Source: JBBIJO01 sp037445895 (GTDB lineage Bacteria; Bacteroidota; Ignavibacteria; Kapaibacteriales; UBA2268). From it: a DNA stretch of 64,000 bases. The notes under the pieces were generated by a model. It did no database searches. It saw only the letters and a list, made by a program, of their open reading frames with translations, and was not told the origin of the DNA. The stretch is taken from positions 1 to 64,000 of the forward strand of contig JBBIJO010000005.1 in assembly GCA_037445895.1 (NCBI GenBank), given 5' to 3'. Positions within the stretch are counted from its first letter, which is position 1. Each line of letters opens with the position of its first letter. The position numbers and the translations under genes were made by a program. Below are positions 46,130-55,306 of the stretch, in pieces.

Positions 46130-46975
46130 ATGGAAACTCCTATTAATGAATTAGCTCGAAAGGTTTACGAAGCACGAGATAGTATTTATAGCAAAAATTC
46201 AGTTTCGCCGGAAATTGCAATCATATTGGGAACTGGGTTAAACGAACTAACCAATTACATCGATGTCGAAACGTCGATTCAATACGACGACATACCGCAT
46301 TGTCCGGTCTCCACAGTTGATTTCCACCACGGGAAACTCCTTCTTGGTAAACTAGCGGGGAAAACAATAGTTGCGATGCAAGGCCGATTCCATTTTTACG
46401 AAGGCTACTCAATTCAAGATGTAACCTTTCTTGTTCGAGTTATGAGGTTACTCGGTTCCAAAGTTTTAATAGTTTCCAATGCTTGTGGAACGCTCAATCC
46501 GTATATCCCGAAAGGTGCAATTATGATTATCGATGACTATATTAATCTTTTAGGAACTAATCCGTTAATTGGATACAACAAAGAAATCTTCGGGCCACGA
46601 TTCGTTGCAATGCACGAACCATACTCGCAACGTCTTATTGCACTCGCGGAAAGAATTGCAATCGAAGAACAAACCAAAGTTTACAAAGGTGTTTATGCAG
46701 CCATTCCGGGTCCAACGCTCGAAACGAGAGCCGAAGCACGCTATCTTCGCAAAATCGGTGCCGATGTCGTTGGGATGAGCACAGTTCCCGAAACTATTGT
46801 TGCAAAACAAATGGGGATGGAAGTCCTTGGATTTTCTGTCGTTACCGACGAAGTTTTCCCAGACCAACTGAAACCAATAACTATCGAAGACATTCTCGAA
46901 ACAGCTGCAAAAACTGACAAAGTTTTAAGCAAACTGATTTATAAAATCGTTCAACAAATTACATTTGAAAAATGA
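46130..46975 (+). CDS. Purine-nucleoside phosphorylase
   Basis: A 281-residue trimeric-type (family II) PNP. It splits inosine/guanosine with phosphate into base and ribose-1-phosphate. Visible blocks are IILGTGLNEL, HHGKLLLGKLAGKTIVAMQGRFH (phosphate and ribose contacts), SNACGTLNP and GPTLETRAEARYL, then GADVVGMSTVPE and a base-binding SVVTDEVFP. The TTG at 46106 extends the frame; ATG 46130 is preferred because it gives the usual N-terminus. Where most relatives have NAAGG, this has NACGT, a small departure. Its stop overlaps the next start (ATGA). Confidence 0.93.
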   Translation: METPINELARKVYEARDSIYSKNSVSPEIAIILGTGLNELTNYIDVETSIQYDDIPHCPVSTVDFHHGKLLLGKLAGKTIVAMQGRFHFYEGYSIQDVTFLVRVMRLLGSKVLIVSNACGTLNPYIPKGAIMIIDDYINLLGTNPLIGYNKEIFGPRFVAMHEPYSQRLIALAERIAIEEQTKVYKGVYAAIPGPTLETRAEARYLRKIGADVVGMSTVPETIVAKQMGMEVLGFSVVTDEVFPDQLKPITIEDILETAAKTDKVLSKLIYKIVQQITFEK

Positions 46976-48009
46976 AAACGATTCAAATTAAATTAATGTT
47001 TCCTATCTTTCTGCTTTTTTTAGCTGGATGTGGAAAAGAAAACGTCTTGGAGGGTGATTACCCTCCAAGACAATTCCTTATTGTAACCGACGACCAACCA
47101 GATAAGTTGCAACTCTTCGAATTTCCATCGAACACAATCATCGATAACGATATTATTTTCACTAAAAACCAACAAAATGTTGGGAGTATTTCGGCTATTG
47201 CTGAATTTCGCGAAAATTTATTTATACTTCAGCAAGAAAATTATAAAGTAACTATTACCGATAAAAGCTTAAAAATTTTATCCCAACTTGATTTCTCGTC
47301 TCGACAGTTAAAACCATCGAGCATTTGCTTTCCAAATGCCACAACTTCTTTCGTTTCTTTCGGCAACGACCCACTACTTATGGTTTTAGATTTAACAAAC
47401 TTTACCATCGCCAGAGAAATAAAAATTCAATACAAAACCACAAAACTCATTGCTTCGGGCTATTATATTTTTGCTTTACATTTCTACGACTCGAAACTAA
47501 GCGTAATAGATACTCGTGATTACTCTTTGGTCAAAACAATCAACTTATCCGACTATCCCCAAGATTTCGACTTAAATCCAGATGGCTCGCTACTGTATGT
47601 TCTATGCTTAGGGCAAGGGAAAATAGACACTAAAGAAACACCTTCTCCGGCTAAACTTTTTACAATAAACACCACAGATTTCTCAATAACAAAAGAAGTC
47701 ATTTTGAATTTAGGAAGCCTCCAAGCAACGAGTCTGTTTACAACGGGAATTGCTATTGCAAGCAAATATTTTGGATATATATCTTCGAAAACGGCACTCC
47801 TTAGATTTAGTGCCATTAACCCTGCCCAATTTCAAAAATCGATTTCCGGTAATTTCACAAGTGTTATATACAATTACAAAAAAGATGAACTCCTTGCAAT
47901 CGAAACTAAAAACAACCAATCAATCCTATATATAATTAACTCAACGAATGCTTCGATTATTTCGAGAATTACCTTCGAAAAAACATTAAAAATCCTTATG
48001 CCAAGGTAA
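46972..48009 (+). CDS. Lipoprotein with a beta-propeller-like repeat
   Basis: A 345-residue protein whose signal ends in LAGC (lipobox), so it should be lipid-anchored. The rest is regularly spaced beta segments (ARLEIKIQY-, KLSVIDTRDYSLVKTINLSDYP, LYVLCLGQG), like YVTN or NHL-type propellers. No catalytic motif. ATGA overlap with PNP and direct abutment (stop 48007-48009, next ATG 48010) with the phosphatase gene suggest one operon. The reason for this combination is unclear; a surface sensor feeding the phosphatase is one guess. Confidence 0.7.
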   Translation: MKTIQIKLMFPIFLLFLAGCGKENVLEGDYPPRQFLIVTDDQPDKLQLFEFPSNTIIDNDIIFTKNQQNVGSISAIAEFRENLFILQQENYKVTITDKSLKILSQLDFSSRQLKPSSICFPNATTSFVSFGNDPLLMVLDLTNFTIAREIKIQYKTTKLIASGYYIFALHFYDSKLSVIDTRDYSLVKTINLSDYPQDFDLNPDGSLLYVLCLGQGKIDTKETPSPAKLFTINTTDFSITKEVILNLGSLQATSLFTTGIAIASKYFGYISSKTALLRFSAINPAQFQKSISGNFTSVIYNYKKDELLAIETKNNQSILYIINSTNASIISRITFEKTLKILMPR

Positions 48010-49701
48010 ATGAAAAATTCACGTTCAACGATTAATTTAGACTCACTCGTAGATTTAAGCAACAAACTCAGCAGAACACATAACATATCTTTTATACTTA
48101 ATACTGTTCTTTTGAGTATGATGGGAAAACTTGCCTTCCTACGGGGCGGTGCATTCATCTTTTCGCAAGATACAAACTCGTTTTTGCCTTACATCGTAAA
48201 AGGGAAAAGCAAGTTTGCCCCAATTCATATTTCTTTCTTTAAAAACAAAAATTTAGCAAAAATTCAAGAAAATATTTTTTGGGATAAGACTACTCGTTCT
48301 ATCTATATTTTACTCTCTTACGGCGGGACTACCAACTCATTGTTATATATTGCTTCGAGATTACTGAAAACACAGCCTTCGCCCAAAGAATTTCATTACA
48401 TCCAACTTGTTGCTACTCTTGCAAGCAATGCACTTTCTATCGCCGAAAACTACGAAAAACTAGTTCAAACTAAGCTCGACTTGGAAAAACAAAATCAACT
48501 TCTCGCAACTTTGTTCGAAATAAGCAAAGATTTTAGCTCGTTGATTTCGAAAGAACAAATACTTTCCCATTTAAAATACAGAATTATGGGTCAACTTTTA
48601 GTCAATCGTTTTGCAGTTTTCATTAAGAACGAAACTACATTCGAAGAGGTAATCAATCGATTTGAATACAAGGTCCATCCCAGTTTGCTCGATGAATTAT
48701 TTGAAATCAAAGAAATAAAAAAATGCAAAGATATTCCTTTTAAAACAACCGCCTTAGAAAATTTTTGCAAAAGAAACAACATCCATATTGTATCTCCAAT
48801 GTTAGTCCAAGGTGAAATTCGGGGTATTTTACTATTAGGGAAACGCTTCGATAATCTAGATTATACATCCGATAATCTTCAATTTACTGAAGCATTCGGA
48901 AATGCCGTAATTCTTGCTCTGGAAAATTCACGTCTAATCCAAGAAGAAATCAAAAAAAATCAAATCGAAAAAGAAATTCATCTTGCATTAGAAATACAGC
49001 AAAATCTCTTTCCCCAGGAAATGCCAACTATCGATGGAATTGATGTTTGGGGTATTACCAAACCTGCAAAGATTGTTGGGGGCGATTACTTCGACATTAT
49101 TAAATTAAATGAAGAAACTTTGTTAGTTGCGATTGCAGACGTTTCGGGCAAAGGGATGCCAGCAGCAATTTTAATGGCTAATGTTCAAGCAGCATTGAAA
49201 GTCCTTGCCGCAACGGCATTTCATCTCGACGAATTAGTCAACCAATTGAACAACCTTGTGTTCAACAATACCACGCCCGATAAATTTATTACTTTTTTCA
49301 TTGGAAAATTAGACAAAAAGAAAAAAATATTTTCATACATAAATGCTGGCCACAATCCACCAGTTCATTTTGAAAGTCGAAATAACAAAATTAACTTACT
49401 TTCGAAAGGTGGTTTGATTCTTGGCTTGGTCAAAGGACCGATAGACTACGAAATTGGAACTGTCGAAATTTCCGAAGGCGATGTAATCGTGCTCTACACA
49501 GACGGTATTACAGAGGCAAATAATAATGAGAAACAAGAATTTGGCGAAGATAGATTTTTCCGCAAGATTCAAATGAACATTCATTTAGATTCCCAACAAA
49601 TATGCAATACTATATTAAAGGAAGTTTTCGATTTTGTCGGAAACGATGAACCACACGACGATTTAACTATTGTTGCAATTAAAATTAACCACAGAGATTG
49701 A
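48010..49701 (+). CDS. GAF-PP2C (RsbU/SpoIIE-type) serine phosphatase
   Basis: A 563-residue protein. The N-terminal ~150 residues are of unclear fold, a GAF domain lies at about 160-310, then a linker and a PP2C-type SpoIIE phosphatase domain (about 330-560). Conserved metal-binding aspartates appear in GGDYFDII, IADVSGKGMPAA, YINAGHNPP, LYTDGITEA and HDDLTIVAI. Such phosphatases act in partner-switching, dephosphorylating anti-anti-sigma (STAS) proteins. No STAS, kinase or sigma factor is adjacent. It abuts the lipoprotein gene and slightly overlaps the following peptidase's open frame. Confidence 0.9.
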   Translation: MKNSRSTINLDSLVDLSNKLSRTHNISFILNTVLLSMMGKLAFLRGGAFIFSQDTNSFLPYIVKGKSKFAPIHISFFKNKNLAKIQENIFWDKTTRSIYILLSYGGTTNSLLYIASRLLKTQPSPKEFHYIQLVATLASNALSIAENYEKLVQTKLDLEKQNQLLATLFEISKDFSSLISKEQILSHLKYRIMGQLLVNRFAVFIKNETTFEEVINRFEYKVHPSLLDELFEIKEIKKCKDIPFKTTALENFCKRNNIHIVSPMLVQGEIRGILLLGKRFDNLDYTSDNLQFTEAFGNAVILALENSRLIQEEIKKNQIEKEIHLALEIQQNLFPQEMPTIDGIDVWGITKPAKIVGGDYFDIIKLNEETLLVAIADVSGKGMPAAILMANVQAALKVLAATAFHLDELVNQLNNLVFNNTTPDKFITFFIGKLDKKKKIFSYINAGHNPPVHFESRNNKINLLSKGGLILGLVKGPIDYEIGTVEISEGDVIVLYTDGITEANNNEKQEFGEDRFFRKIQMNIHLDSQQICNTILKEVFDFVGNDEPHDDLTIVAIKINHRD

Positions 49702-49760
49702 AACTTTTTGTATTTAAAATTCGTCTAAATGATTTTCAAAAAATTCAAGGTAATTATGTT

Positions 49761-51125
49761 ATGGTTTGCTTCAAAACAAACAAAAAATTATTTTCAATGG
49801 CTTTTGCAACTTCGTTACTTATTGCTATGACGATTGTAAATCCTTTCGAAGCACGCTCGAAATTCAATCCAATTAAGTTCGAGCGGGACTCGTTATCAAA
49901 TGGTCTGCAAATTATCTACTGTGTGGACAAAACAGCGCCAATTGTAGCAACGGTCGTGCATTACAAAGTTGGCTCTCGCGATGAACTACCGAGCAGAACT
50001 GGCTATGCTCACTTTTTTGAGCATCTTATGTTCGAAGCTACGAGCGATATCCCCCGAGCTTCTATCGATAAATATGTTCAAGAAGCGGGGGGAACGTTAA
50101 ACGCTCACACAAGCTACGACGAAACAGTATATTACTTTAAATTACCAGCAAATTATCTGAATCTCGCTCTTTGGATTGAATCCCAGAGGATGCGCAAATT
50201 AAAGGTAGATTCGGTTGGAGTTAATACCCAAAAGGGAGTTGTAATCGAGGAATTAAGGATGAGATACGATAATCAACCGTATGGAACAATGCTGATGAAA
50301 ATGTCCGAAAGGCTTTTCGGAGGAAGTTCATACGGTTGGGCAACTATTGGCTATATCGAACACCTTGAAAAAGCCACAATAGATGATTTTAAAGGATTTT
50401 ACGACAATTTTTATAAACCCAACAACGCAATTTTAGTTATAGTTGGCGATATTGATGTAAAAGCAACGAGGAAACTTGTCCGGCAATACTTTGATATTTA
50501 TCCACCTACCGAACAATCAAAGCGAAACGTTTTTAGTGTTCCGGACTTAACCAAACCGATTGAAGAAGTTGTCAACGATGCAAAAGCTCAACTACCCGGA
50601 ATTTTTATGGGTTTTCGTGGACCTAAACTTGGTAGTCCCGATTATTACGCAATGAGTTTACTTTCCGATATTCTTGCAAGCGGAGAAAGCTCCCGACTAT
50701 ATAGGCGAATTGTTGACGAAGAACAAGCTGCTGTGACAGCAAATATGTTCCCTTTAGCTCTCGAATATGGCGGAGGGTTGATATTCTATGCAATTTCAAA
50801 CCCCGACAAAAGTTTGAAAAAAATTCGAGAATTAATTCTTGAAGAAATCGAAAAAATAGCAAACGATGGGATTACCGACGAGGAATTACAGAAAGCGAAA
50901 AATATCACCGAAACACAATTTATTATGGACAAGAAAAACGTTCTCGACAAAGCCGAAACAATCGCAAAATATTTTGCCTACTTTGGTAATCCAAACCTAA
51001 TCAATACAGAATTGGAAAAATATCTTTCGGTGAAAAAAGAAGACATTAAAAACGTTGCTCAAAAATACTTAAAAACCCAAAATTATGTTACTCTTTTCTA
51101 CCATCCCAATGGTTACAAAGATTAA
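49761..51125 (+). CDS. M16 zinc peptidase, catalytic partner of a pair
   Basis: The frame opens at a TTG in the previous stop region, but ATG 49761 begins a signal peptide (KKLFSMAFATSLLIAMTIVN). The 454-residue protein carries intact zinc ligands: H84-F-F-E87-H88 (YAHFFEHLMF), and a distal GVVIEELRMR. Length matches a single-half M16 subunit, which needs a partner. The next gene, 17 bases later, encodes the non-catalytic partner, so the two should form a heterodimer of the M16B type. Location is probably periplasmic. Confidence 0.92.
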   Translation: MVCFKTNKKLFSMAFATSLLIAMTIVNPFEARSKFNPIKFERDSLSNGLQIIYCVDKTAPIVATVVHYKVGSRDELPSRTGYAHFFEHLMFEATSDIPRASIDKYVQEAGGTLNAHTSYDETVYYFKLPANYLNLALWIESQRMRKLKVDSVGVNTQKGVVIEELRMRYDNQPYGTMLMKMSERLFGGSSYGWATIGYIEHLEKATIDDFKGFYDNFYKPNNAILVIVGDIDVKATRKLVRQYFDIYPPTEQSKRNVFSVPDLTKPIEEVVNDAKAQLPGIFMGFRGPKLGSPDYYAMSLLSDILASGESSRLYRRIVDEEQAAVTANMFPLALEYGGGLIFYAISNPDKSLKKIRELILEEIEKIANDGITDEELQKAKNITETQFIMDKKNVLDKAETIAKYFAYFGNPNLINTELEKYLSVKKEDIKNVAQKYLKTQNYVTLFYHPNGYKD

Positions 51126-51142
51126 AATTATAGGTGATAAAT

Positions 51143-53224
51143 ATGAGAAAACTAATATTGTTAACAATAGTTCTAACATTGTCTGTTAAATTTATGGCAA
51201 TAACCGAAGAAAAAATCGATATAACGAAAAAGCCAGAGCCCTTAGCAGAGAAAGAATTTGTATTCCCCAAATACACAGAGTCTAACCTCAAAAATGGAAT
51301 CAAAGTTTTCCTAATCGAAGACAACGAACAACCAACTTTCTCATTTAGAATTCTTATTCCAGGCGGTTCAGCATTTGATGCCGACAAGCCAGGTTTGGCT
51401 GAACTTACCGCCGAGATGTTAACCAAAGGTGCGGGAAAACTTACAGCATTACAGATAGCCCAAAAGCTCGATGGAGTTGGCGCTAACCTTTCTGTTACTG
51501 CTTATCCGGAATACTTCGTGATATCGGGAAATTCTCTCGTAAAACATATACCATTACTATTGGACATTCTTGCCGATGTCCTACTCCGACCAACTTTCCC
51601 AGAAGAAGAATTAGACAAGTTGAAACCAAGGGTCATCGCAGCAATTAGAAACGAAAAGTCGCGAGGTAGCTCTATTGCTAATGCTTTAACAAAAAAAGTA
51701 ATTTATGGAGGCCAACATCCTTATGGAGCACGGAAAACTGAGGAATCAATATCGAAAATCACTATCGACGATATAAAAACATTCTACCAAAAATACTTTA
51801 AACCAGACTGGGCTTCGCTTGTTATAACTGGTGACGTAAATCTAAAAGAGATTATTCCTTTGTTCGACAAGGCTTTTGCAAACTGGAAAAAAGCCAATAT
51901 TCCGCCGCTTACATTCCCCCCGACAAATCCGAGCCCTTTGGGTGTCTATTTTGTGGAACGTCCAGCGTCGGTCCAATCTTCAATCGTTGTGTCGACCCCA
52001 ACGGTTGAAATCAAGCATCCCGATTACGAAACGCTCGATTTGGCTGCTAGTATCATTGGCTCGGGCTTCGCAGGTCGTTTGTTTAGAACCTTACGCGAGA
52101 CTTATTCATACACTTATACTCCATTTGGTTATCAAACATCCTCGAAATTCGCAAATCGATTTGCTTGTGGTGCCGAAGTTCGCAACGCTGTAACAGATTC
52201 TGCAATAGATGTTATCAAAGAACAATTAAATTTGCTTGCAACCGAGCCACCGAGTGAAGAAGAATTAAACCGCATAAAAAAAGTCGAAATTGGTCATTAT
52301 TTAATGTCGTTCGAAAATTCAGACTTTATTTCAAGTCTAATCCAAAATGCTTATTTCAATGGAATTCCTTTAGCCGATTTGAAATCTTATCCGAAACGAG
52401 TTCAAAATATGACCCCATACGATATTCAAAAAGCAGCTAAAAAATATATGCATCCAAACAATTCCTATATTATTGTAGTTGGAAATCCCGAGGTTAAATC
52501 TAAACTTGAAAAATTTGGCAAAATATTCGAATATGATGCGGATTTAAATCCTATCAGTGGGGAAAAAGCGAGGATGGAAAAAGTCTCGCTCGAACCACAA
52601 GAACTCATCGAAAGGTATCTTGATGCACGCGGGGGAAAAGCTTTCGTCGAAAACTTGCAAACAATTTCGATTGAAGGAAAAGCAACTCTAAATTTTCAAG
52701 GTCAGGTCGTTAATGGAACAATGCTCCAAAAAACTAAATCACCAACTAAACAGTATCAAAAGTTCGATTTTGGTATGTTTGAAAACGAACTTTGGGTTAA
52801 TCAAAACGAGGCATGGTCGAGAGTTCAAGGACAAACCGAAAAACTGGAAAGAAAAGAATTCGACAAAGTTCTATTCGACATAGCGATTAACAAAGAAATT
52901 GACAAACTCGGAAAATACTTCCAAATTAACCTACTCGGCAAACAAGGAAATCAAATCCTTGTGAAGTTTACAACGCAAAACGGTTTCGATGCAACTGCAT
53001 ATTTTAACACATCGAATTATCTTCTCGAAAAAATTGAATCTACAGAGGACACACCACAAGGACCAATTCCAATAACCACAACAATGGAAAAGTGGGAAAA
53101 GGTCGGAAATTACTACTTCCCTATGGTAGTAAAGAATACCAATCCAATGTTTAATATTGAGGTAGAAAATACATATCAACTCAATCTGCCATTAGATGAC
53201 AGTATTTTTGTCCCCAGCAAATAA
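51143..53224 (+). CDS. Non-catalytic M16 partner with fused C-terminal domain
   Basis: A 693-residue protein from ATG 51143 (after AGGTG; a GTG lies 9 bases upstream). The N-terminal ~480 residues are an M16 module, but the zinc motif is absent: where the partner has HFFEH this has LTAEM. The substrate-binding half retains FRTLRETYSYTYTPFGY. Residues ~485-693 form an extra domain rich in beta strands (ISIEGKATLNFQG) and ending IFVPSK, reminiscent of LolA/LppX-like lipid-binding folds. It pairs with the preceding active subunit, and a terminator follows. Confidence 0.85.
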   Translation: MRKLILLTIVLTLSVKFMAITEEKIDITKKPEPLAEKEFVFPKYTESNLKNGIKVFLIEDNEQPTFSFRILIPGGSAFDADKPGLAELTAEMLTKGAGKLTALQIAQKLDGVGANLSVTAYPEYFVISGNSLVKHIPLLLDILADVLLRPTFPEEELDKLKPRVIAAIRNEKSRGSSIANALTKKVIYGGQHPYGARKTEESISKITIDDIKTFYQKYFKPDWASLVITGDVNLKEIIPLFDKAFANWKKANIPPLTFPPTNPSPLGVYFVERPASVQSSIVVSTPTVEIKHPDYETLDLAASIIGSGFAGRLFRTLRETYSYTYTPFGYQTSSKFANRFACGAEVRNAVTDSAIDVIKEQLNLLATEPPSEEELNRIKKVEIGHYLMSFENSDFISSLIQNAYFNGIPLADLKSYPKRVQNMTPYDIQKAAKKYMHPNNSYIIVVGNPEVKSKLEKFGKIFEYDADLNPISGEKARMEKVSLEPQELIERYLDARGGKAFVENLQTISIEGKATLNFQGQVVNGTMLQKTKSPTKQYQKFDFGMFENELWVNQNEAWSRVQGQTEKLERKEFDKVLFDIAINKEIDKLGKYFQINLLGKQGNQILVKFTTQNGFDATAYFNTSNYLLEKIESTEDTPQGPIPITTTMEKWEKVGNYYFPMVVKNTNPMFNIEVENTYQLNLPLDDSIFVPSK

Positions 53225-53298
53225 GAAGAAACTTTAGGAGTATTACGAAAAGCTTCATTTTGGATAAAGCAAAACGAAATAAAAAATAGCTGTAATGG

Positions 53299-53330
53299 AC
53301 AAGGGGTTATGCAACCCCTTGTTCTATCTA
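53299..53330 (+). terminator. Terminator of the M16/phosphatase cluster
   Basis: ACAAGGGGTT (53299-53308) pairs perfectly with AACCCCTTGT (53313-53322) around an ATGC loop, followed by TCTATCT. Strong 10-bp stem 75 bases after the last stop; the U-tract is weak. Confidence 0.6.
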
Positions 53331-53409
53331 TGGAAAGCTCACGACCCTTTGTTTAAAGAGTCGTAACATTATTGCTATTAAAGTTGTAAAAAGTTTTGTG
53401 GAATAAGAA

Positions 53410-53440
53410 AAGGCTGCTCGGAACATTCACCAACAGCCTT
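53410..53440 (-). terminator. Terminator of rpsU
   Basis: On the - strand AAGGCTG (plus 53434-53440) pairs with CAGCCTT (plus 53410-53416), loop 17 bases, followed by TTCTTATT. It lies 28 bases after the rpsU stop. On the + strand the stem is followed by AATTTTTA, so it may work both ways. Confidence 0.55.
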
Positions 53441-53467
53441 AATTTTTATAAAAGGAAAAGCGAAAAA

Positions 53468-53662
53468 CTAAATTTCTTCTTTCGACATTCTACGTATGCG
53501 TCGCAATGCTTTCATTTTAATAAAGCGTTTTTCAATAGATGGTTTCATATAAGCAGTCCGACGTTTGTATTCACGAAGTATTCCGCTACGTTCGTATTTC
53601 TTTTTAAAGCGTCGCAACGCTTTATCGATATTTTCGTTTGATTGCAAAGTTACACCGACCAA
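53468..53662 (-). CDS. rpsU: Ribosomal protein bS21
   Basis: A 64-residue basic protein. ENIDKALRRFKKKYERSGILREYKRR is the S21 signature (residues 10-35), followed by PSIEKRFIKMKALRR. It is part of the small-subunit platform near the anti-Shine-Dalgarno end of 16S rRNA. It starts at TTG 53662, preceded by AGGAG with six bases between; the ATG in another frame nearby makes only a four-codon peptide. Length is normal. It follows the CarD-like gene by 27 bases and has its own terminator. Confidence 0.93.
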   Translation of the reverse strand: MVGVTLQSNENIDKALRRFKKKYERSGILREYKRRTAYMKPSIEKRFIKMKALRRIRRMSKEEI

Positions 53663-53689
53663 AACATACTCCTATGCTGTTAAACAAAA

Positions 53690-54094
53690 TTAAATTCTCA
53701 TATTTTCGATTAGTCTTTTCTCATCGTTTTTTTGGAACTGCACAATAATGGAATTCAAACCATTGCTTGTAGTTTCTTTTGCTCGAACGATTCCAACATC
53801 GTCCCAAATTGGGTGATAAATAATATCCCCAATTTCATAATCCTGTGTAATTTCATACTTTTTGGCATCTTCGATTGAAATATTCAACACTCCCCGCGAC
53901 TTATCAATATCCGATTCAATCACATCTAAATTTATCAATTGCATTTGGCGAGTTCGAGTACAACGAGCCCATTGCATTCGACCATTTGTCGTTTCAACAG
54001 GTTCACCGACCAACTCGTGTTTTGTCTCCTTCATCACGAAGGGAGAATAAATCGTTATGTATTTTGCTCGACGAACCTTTTTACGCTTTGCCAT
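53690..54094 (-). CDS. Small protein with CarD/SH3-like domain
   Basis: A 134-residue protein with a very basic start (MAKRKKVRRAKYI) and, in the second half, YEIGDIIYHPIWDDVGIV followed by NSIIVQFQKNDEKRLIENM, the layout of small SH3-like domains that resemble the CarD/TRCF RNA-polymerase-interacting fold (G-x-x-I-x-H-x-x-W/F-x-D-x-G-x-V). The middle has TRTRQMQLINLDVIE. The basic tail suggests nucleic-acid or ribosome contact. It precedes rpsU by 27 bases. Function is unproven. Confidence 0.65.
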   Translation of the reverse strand: MAKRKKVRRAKYITIYSPFVMKETKHELVGEPVETTNGRMQWARCTRTRQMQLINLDVIESDIDKSRGVLNISIEDAKKYEITQDYEIGDIIYHPIWDDVGIVRAKETTSNGLNSIIVQFQKNDEKRLIENMRI

Positions 54095-54182
54095 AACTTT
54101 TCCAAAAATTTTACAAATTTCATTTGCAAAATTACAAAAAAGATTAATAAATTACAAGATTATTTTTTGATATGGCTTGGAT

Positions 54183-55241
54183 TTACGCTTGCATTATCGT
54201 TTTCAATTCTGTTATTGTTGGAATGCAAGTCGGATCTACTCCATTTAAAATTGCAAGGTAAAAACTAATCCAATCACAAAAATACAATAAGTCGAAAAGT
54301 CGAACCAGAAACGAGTTCGCTTCTCTTTGAAATTTTATTACTTTAACCCTTTTTCTTAATATTTTCTCCATTGCTTCGATTCGTATCTTATTTCTAAGAT
54401 AATCATTTGCATCGCTCAAAAGAACAACAACTATCCTACTCATTAAGTCGGAAGGAAATTCAAAAGAATTTATTTCGTTGTGGTTCATTTCCGGAATGTA
54501 GTGCGAAAAAGCAAGATTCTTTGCATTCTCTTGTAATTGAGCTCGAAACCGTAGGGCAAGAGGATATAAAGTTTCTTCGCAACCATAAATAACAAAAATA
54601 TTTCCGATATTTTCTCGAGCAGTTCTATATGCCAAATTATCTTCGTTTGCTACTGAATAAAGATTAGAATTAATCTTTAATAAATTAGCTAATTCGTTTA
54701 TTGAGTCTTCAATATTCTTTGGGATTTTATTCCTATGGTTCGACCTCAAAATCATCAACAGAATCGAAAAAAAAGAATACCCAATAGCAGCACGAGGTTG
54801 AAATCCGGAAGGAATTTCGATAATCGGGAAGCCATCCTGTTGCAACATTCCTCTCAATTTGCCCCCAGAGGTAATTCCAATTATCCTTCGAGTTTTAGAC
54901 TTAACTTTCGTATAGGCTTCGAGCGTTTCTTCGGTATTCCCGGAATACGAACTTACAACTACATTCGTTTGCTCATCAATTTCAGTAAGAATGCCATAAT
55001 TCCTATTTACTGAAATATTAATTTGTTCAGTTGGTGAATTTCGGAAAAAAGTTTGGAGCAAATCACCAGCAATTGCACTCCCACCAATTCCCAAAATTAC
55101 CCAACGATTTGTTTGTGGCGCCGAAATAATAGGACAATGCATTCCAATATTAATTGCATTTTCAACTTGTTGAGGAAAGTTTAGTAGAACGTCGAACATT
55201 CCTTCGGCATCGATTCTTCTAATTTCGCTTTCAGTTATCAT
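54183..55241 (-). CDS. Bifunctional phosphoglucose/phosphomannose isomerase
   Basis: A 352-residue SIS-domain isomerase of the archaeal/bacterial PGI-PMI type, which interconverts glucose-6-P or mannose-6-P with fructose-6-P. LGIGGSAIAGDLL (~residues 50-62) and SYSGNTEETLEAY (~97-109) are sugar-phosphate-binding segments; PEMNHNEINSFE (about 222-233) holds the catalytic histidine/glutamate region. Its length is well below the ~550 residues of classical PGI. It ends 88 bases before the divergent start of the CarD-like gene on the same strand. Divergent from rodA by 65 bases. Confidence 0.9.
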   Translation of the reverse strand: MITESEIRRIDAEGMFDVLLNFPQQVENAINIGMHCPIISAPQTNRWVILGIGGSAIAGDLLQTFFRNSPTEQINISVNRNYGILTEIDEQTNVVVSSYSGNTEETLEAYTKVKSKTRRIIGITSGGKLRGMLQQDGFPIIEIPSGFQPRAAIGYSFFSILLMILRSNHRNKIPKNIEDSINELANLLKINSNLYSVANEDNLAYRTARENIGNIFVIYGCEETLYPLALRFRAQLQENAKNLAFSHYIPEMNHNEINSFEFPSDLMSRIVVVLLSDANDYLRNKIRIEAMEKILRKRVKVIKFQREANSFLVRLFDLLYFCDWISFYLAILNGVDPTCIPTITELKTIMQA

Positions 55242-55243
55242 AA

Positions 55244-55275
55244 TTTATCCTAAAGTTTTAATTTCAGTAATTTTG
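55244..55275 (+). promoter_or_regulatory. Probable promoter of rodA
   Basis: TAATTTTG (55268-55275) is a perfect -7 element; TTTA at 55244-55247, 20 bases upstream, is one base from the TTTG -33 element. It is 31 bases before the ATG at 55307. Confidence 0.4.
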
Positions 55276-55306
55276 TAAGTTGCAAATTAATCTTTGTCGA
55301 AGATTT

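Noticed and set aside
53341..53364. Hairpin ACGAC...GTCGT with inner CTTT/AAAG
   Set aside because: Has mismatches and no U-tract; the adjacent 53299-53322 stem is a better terminator.
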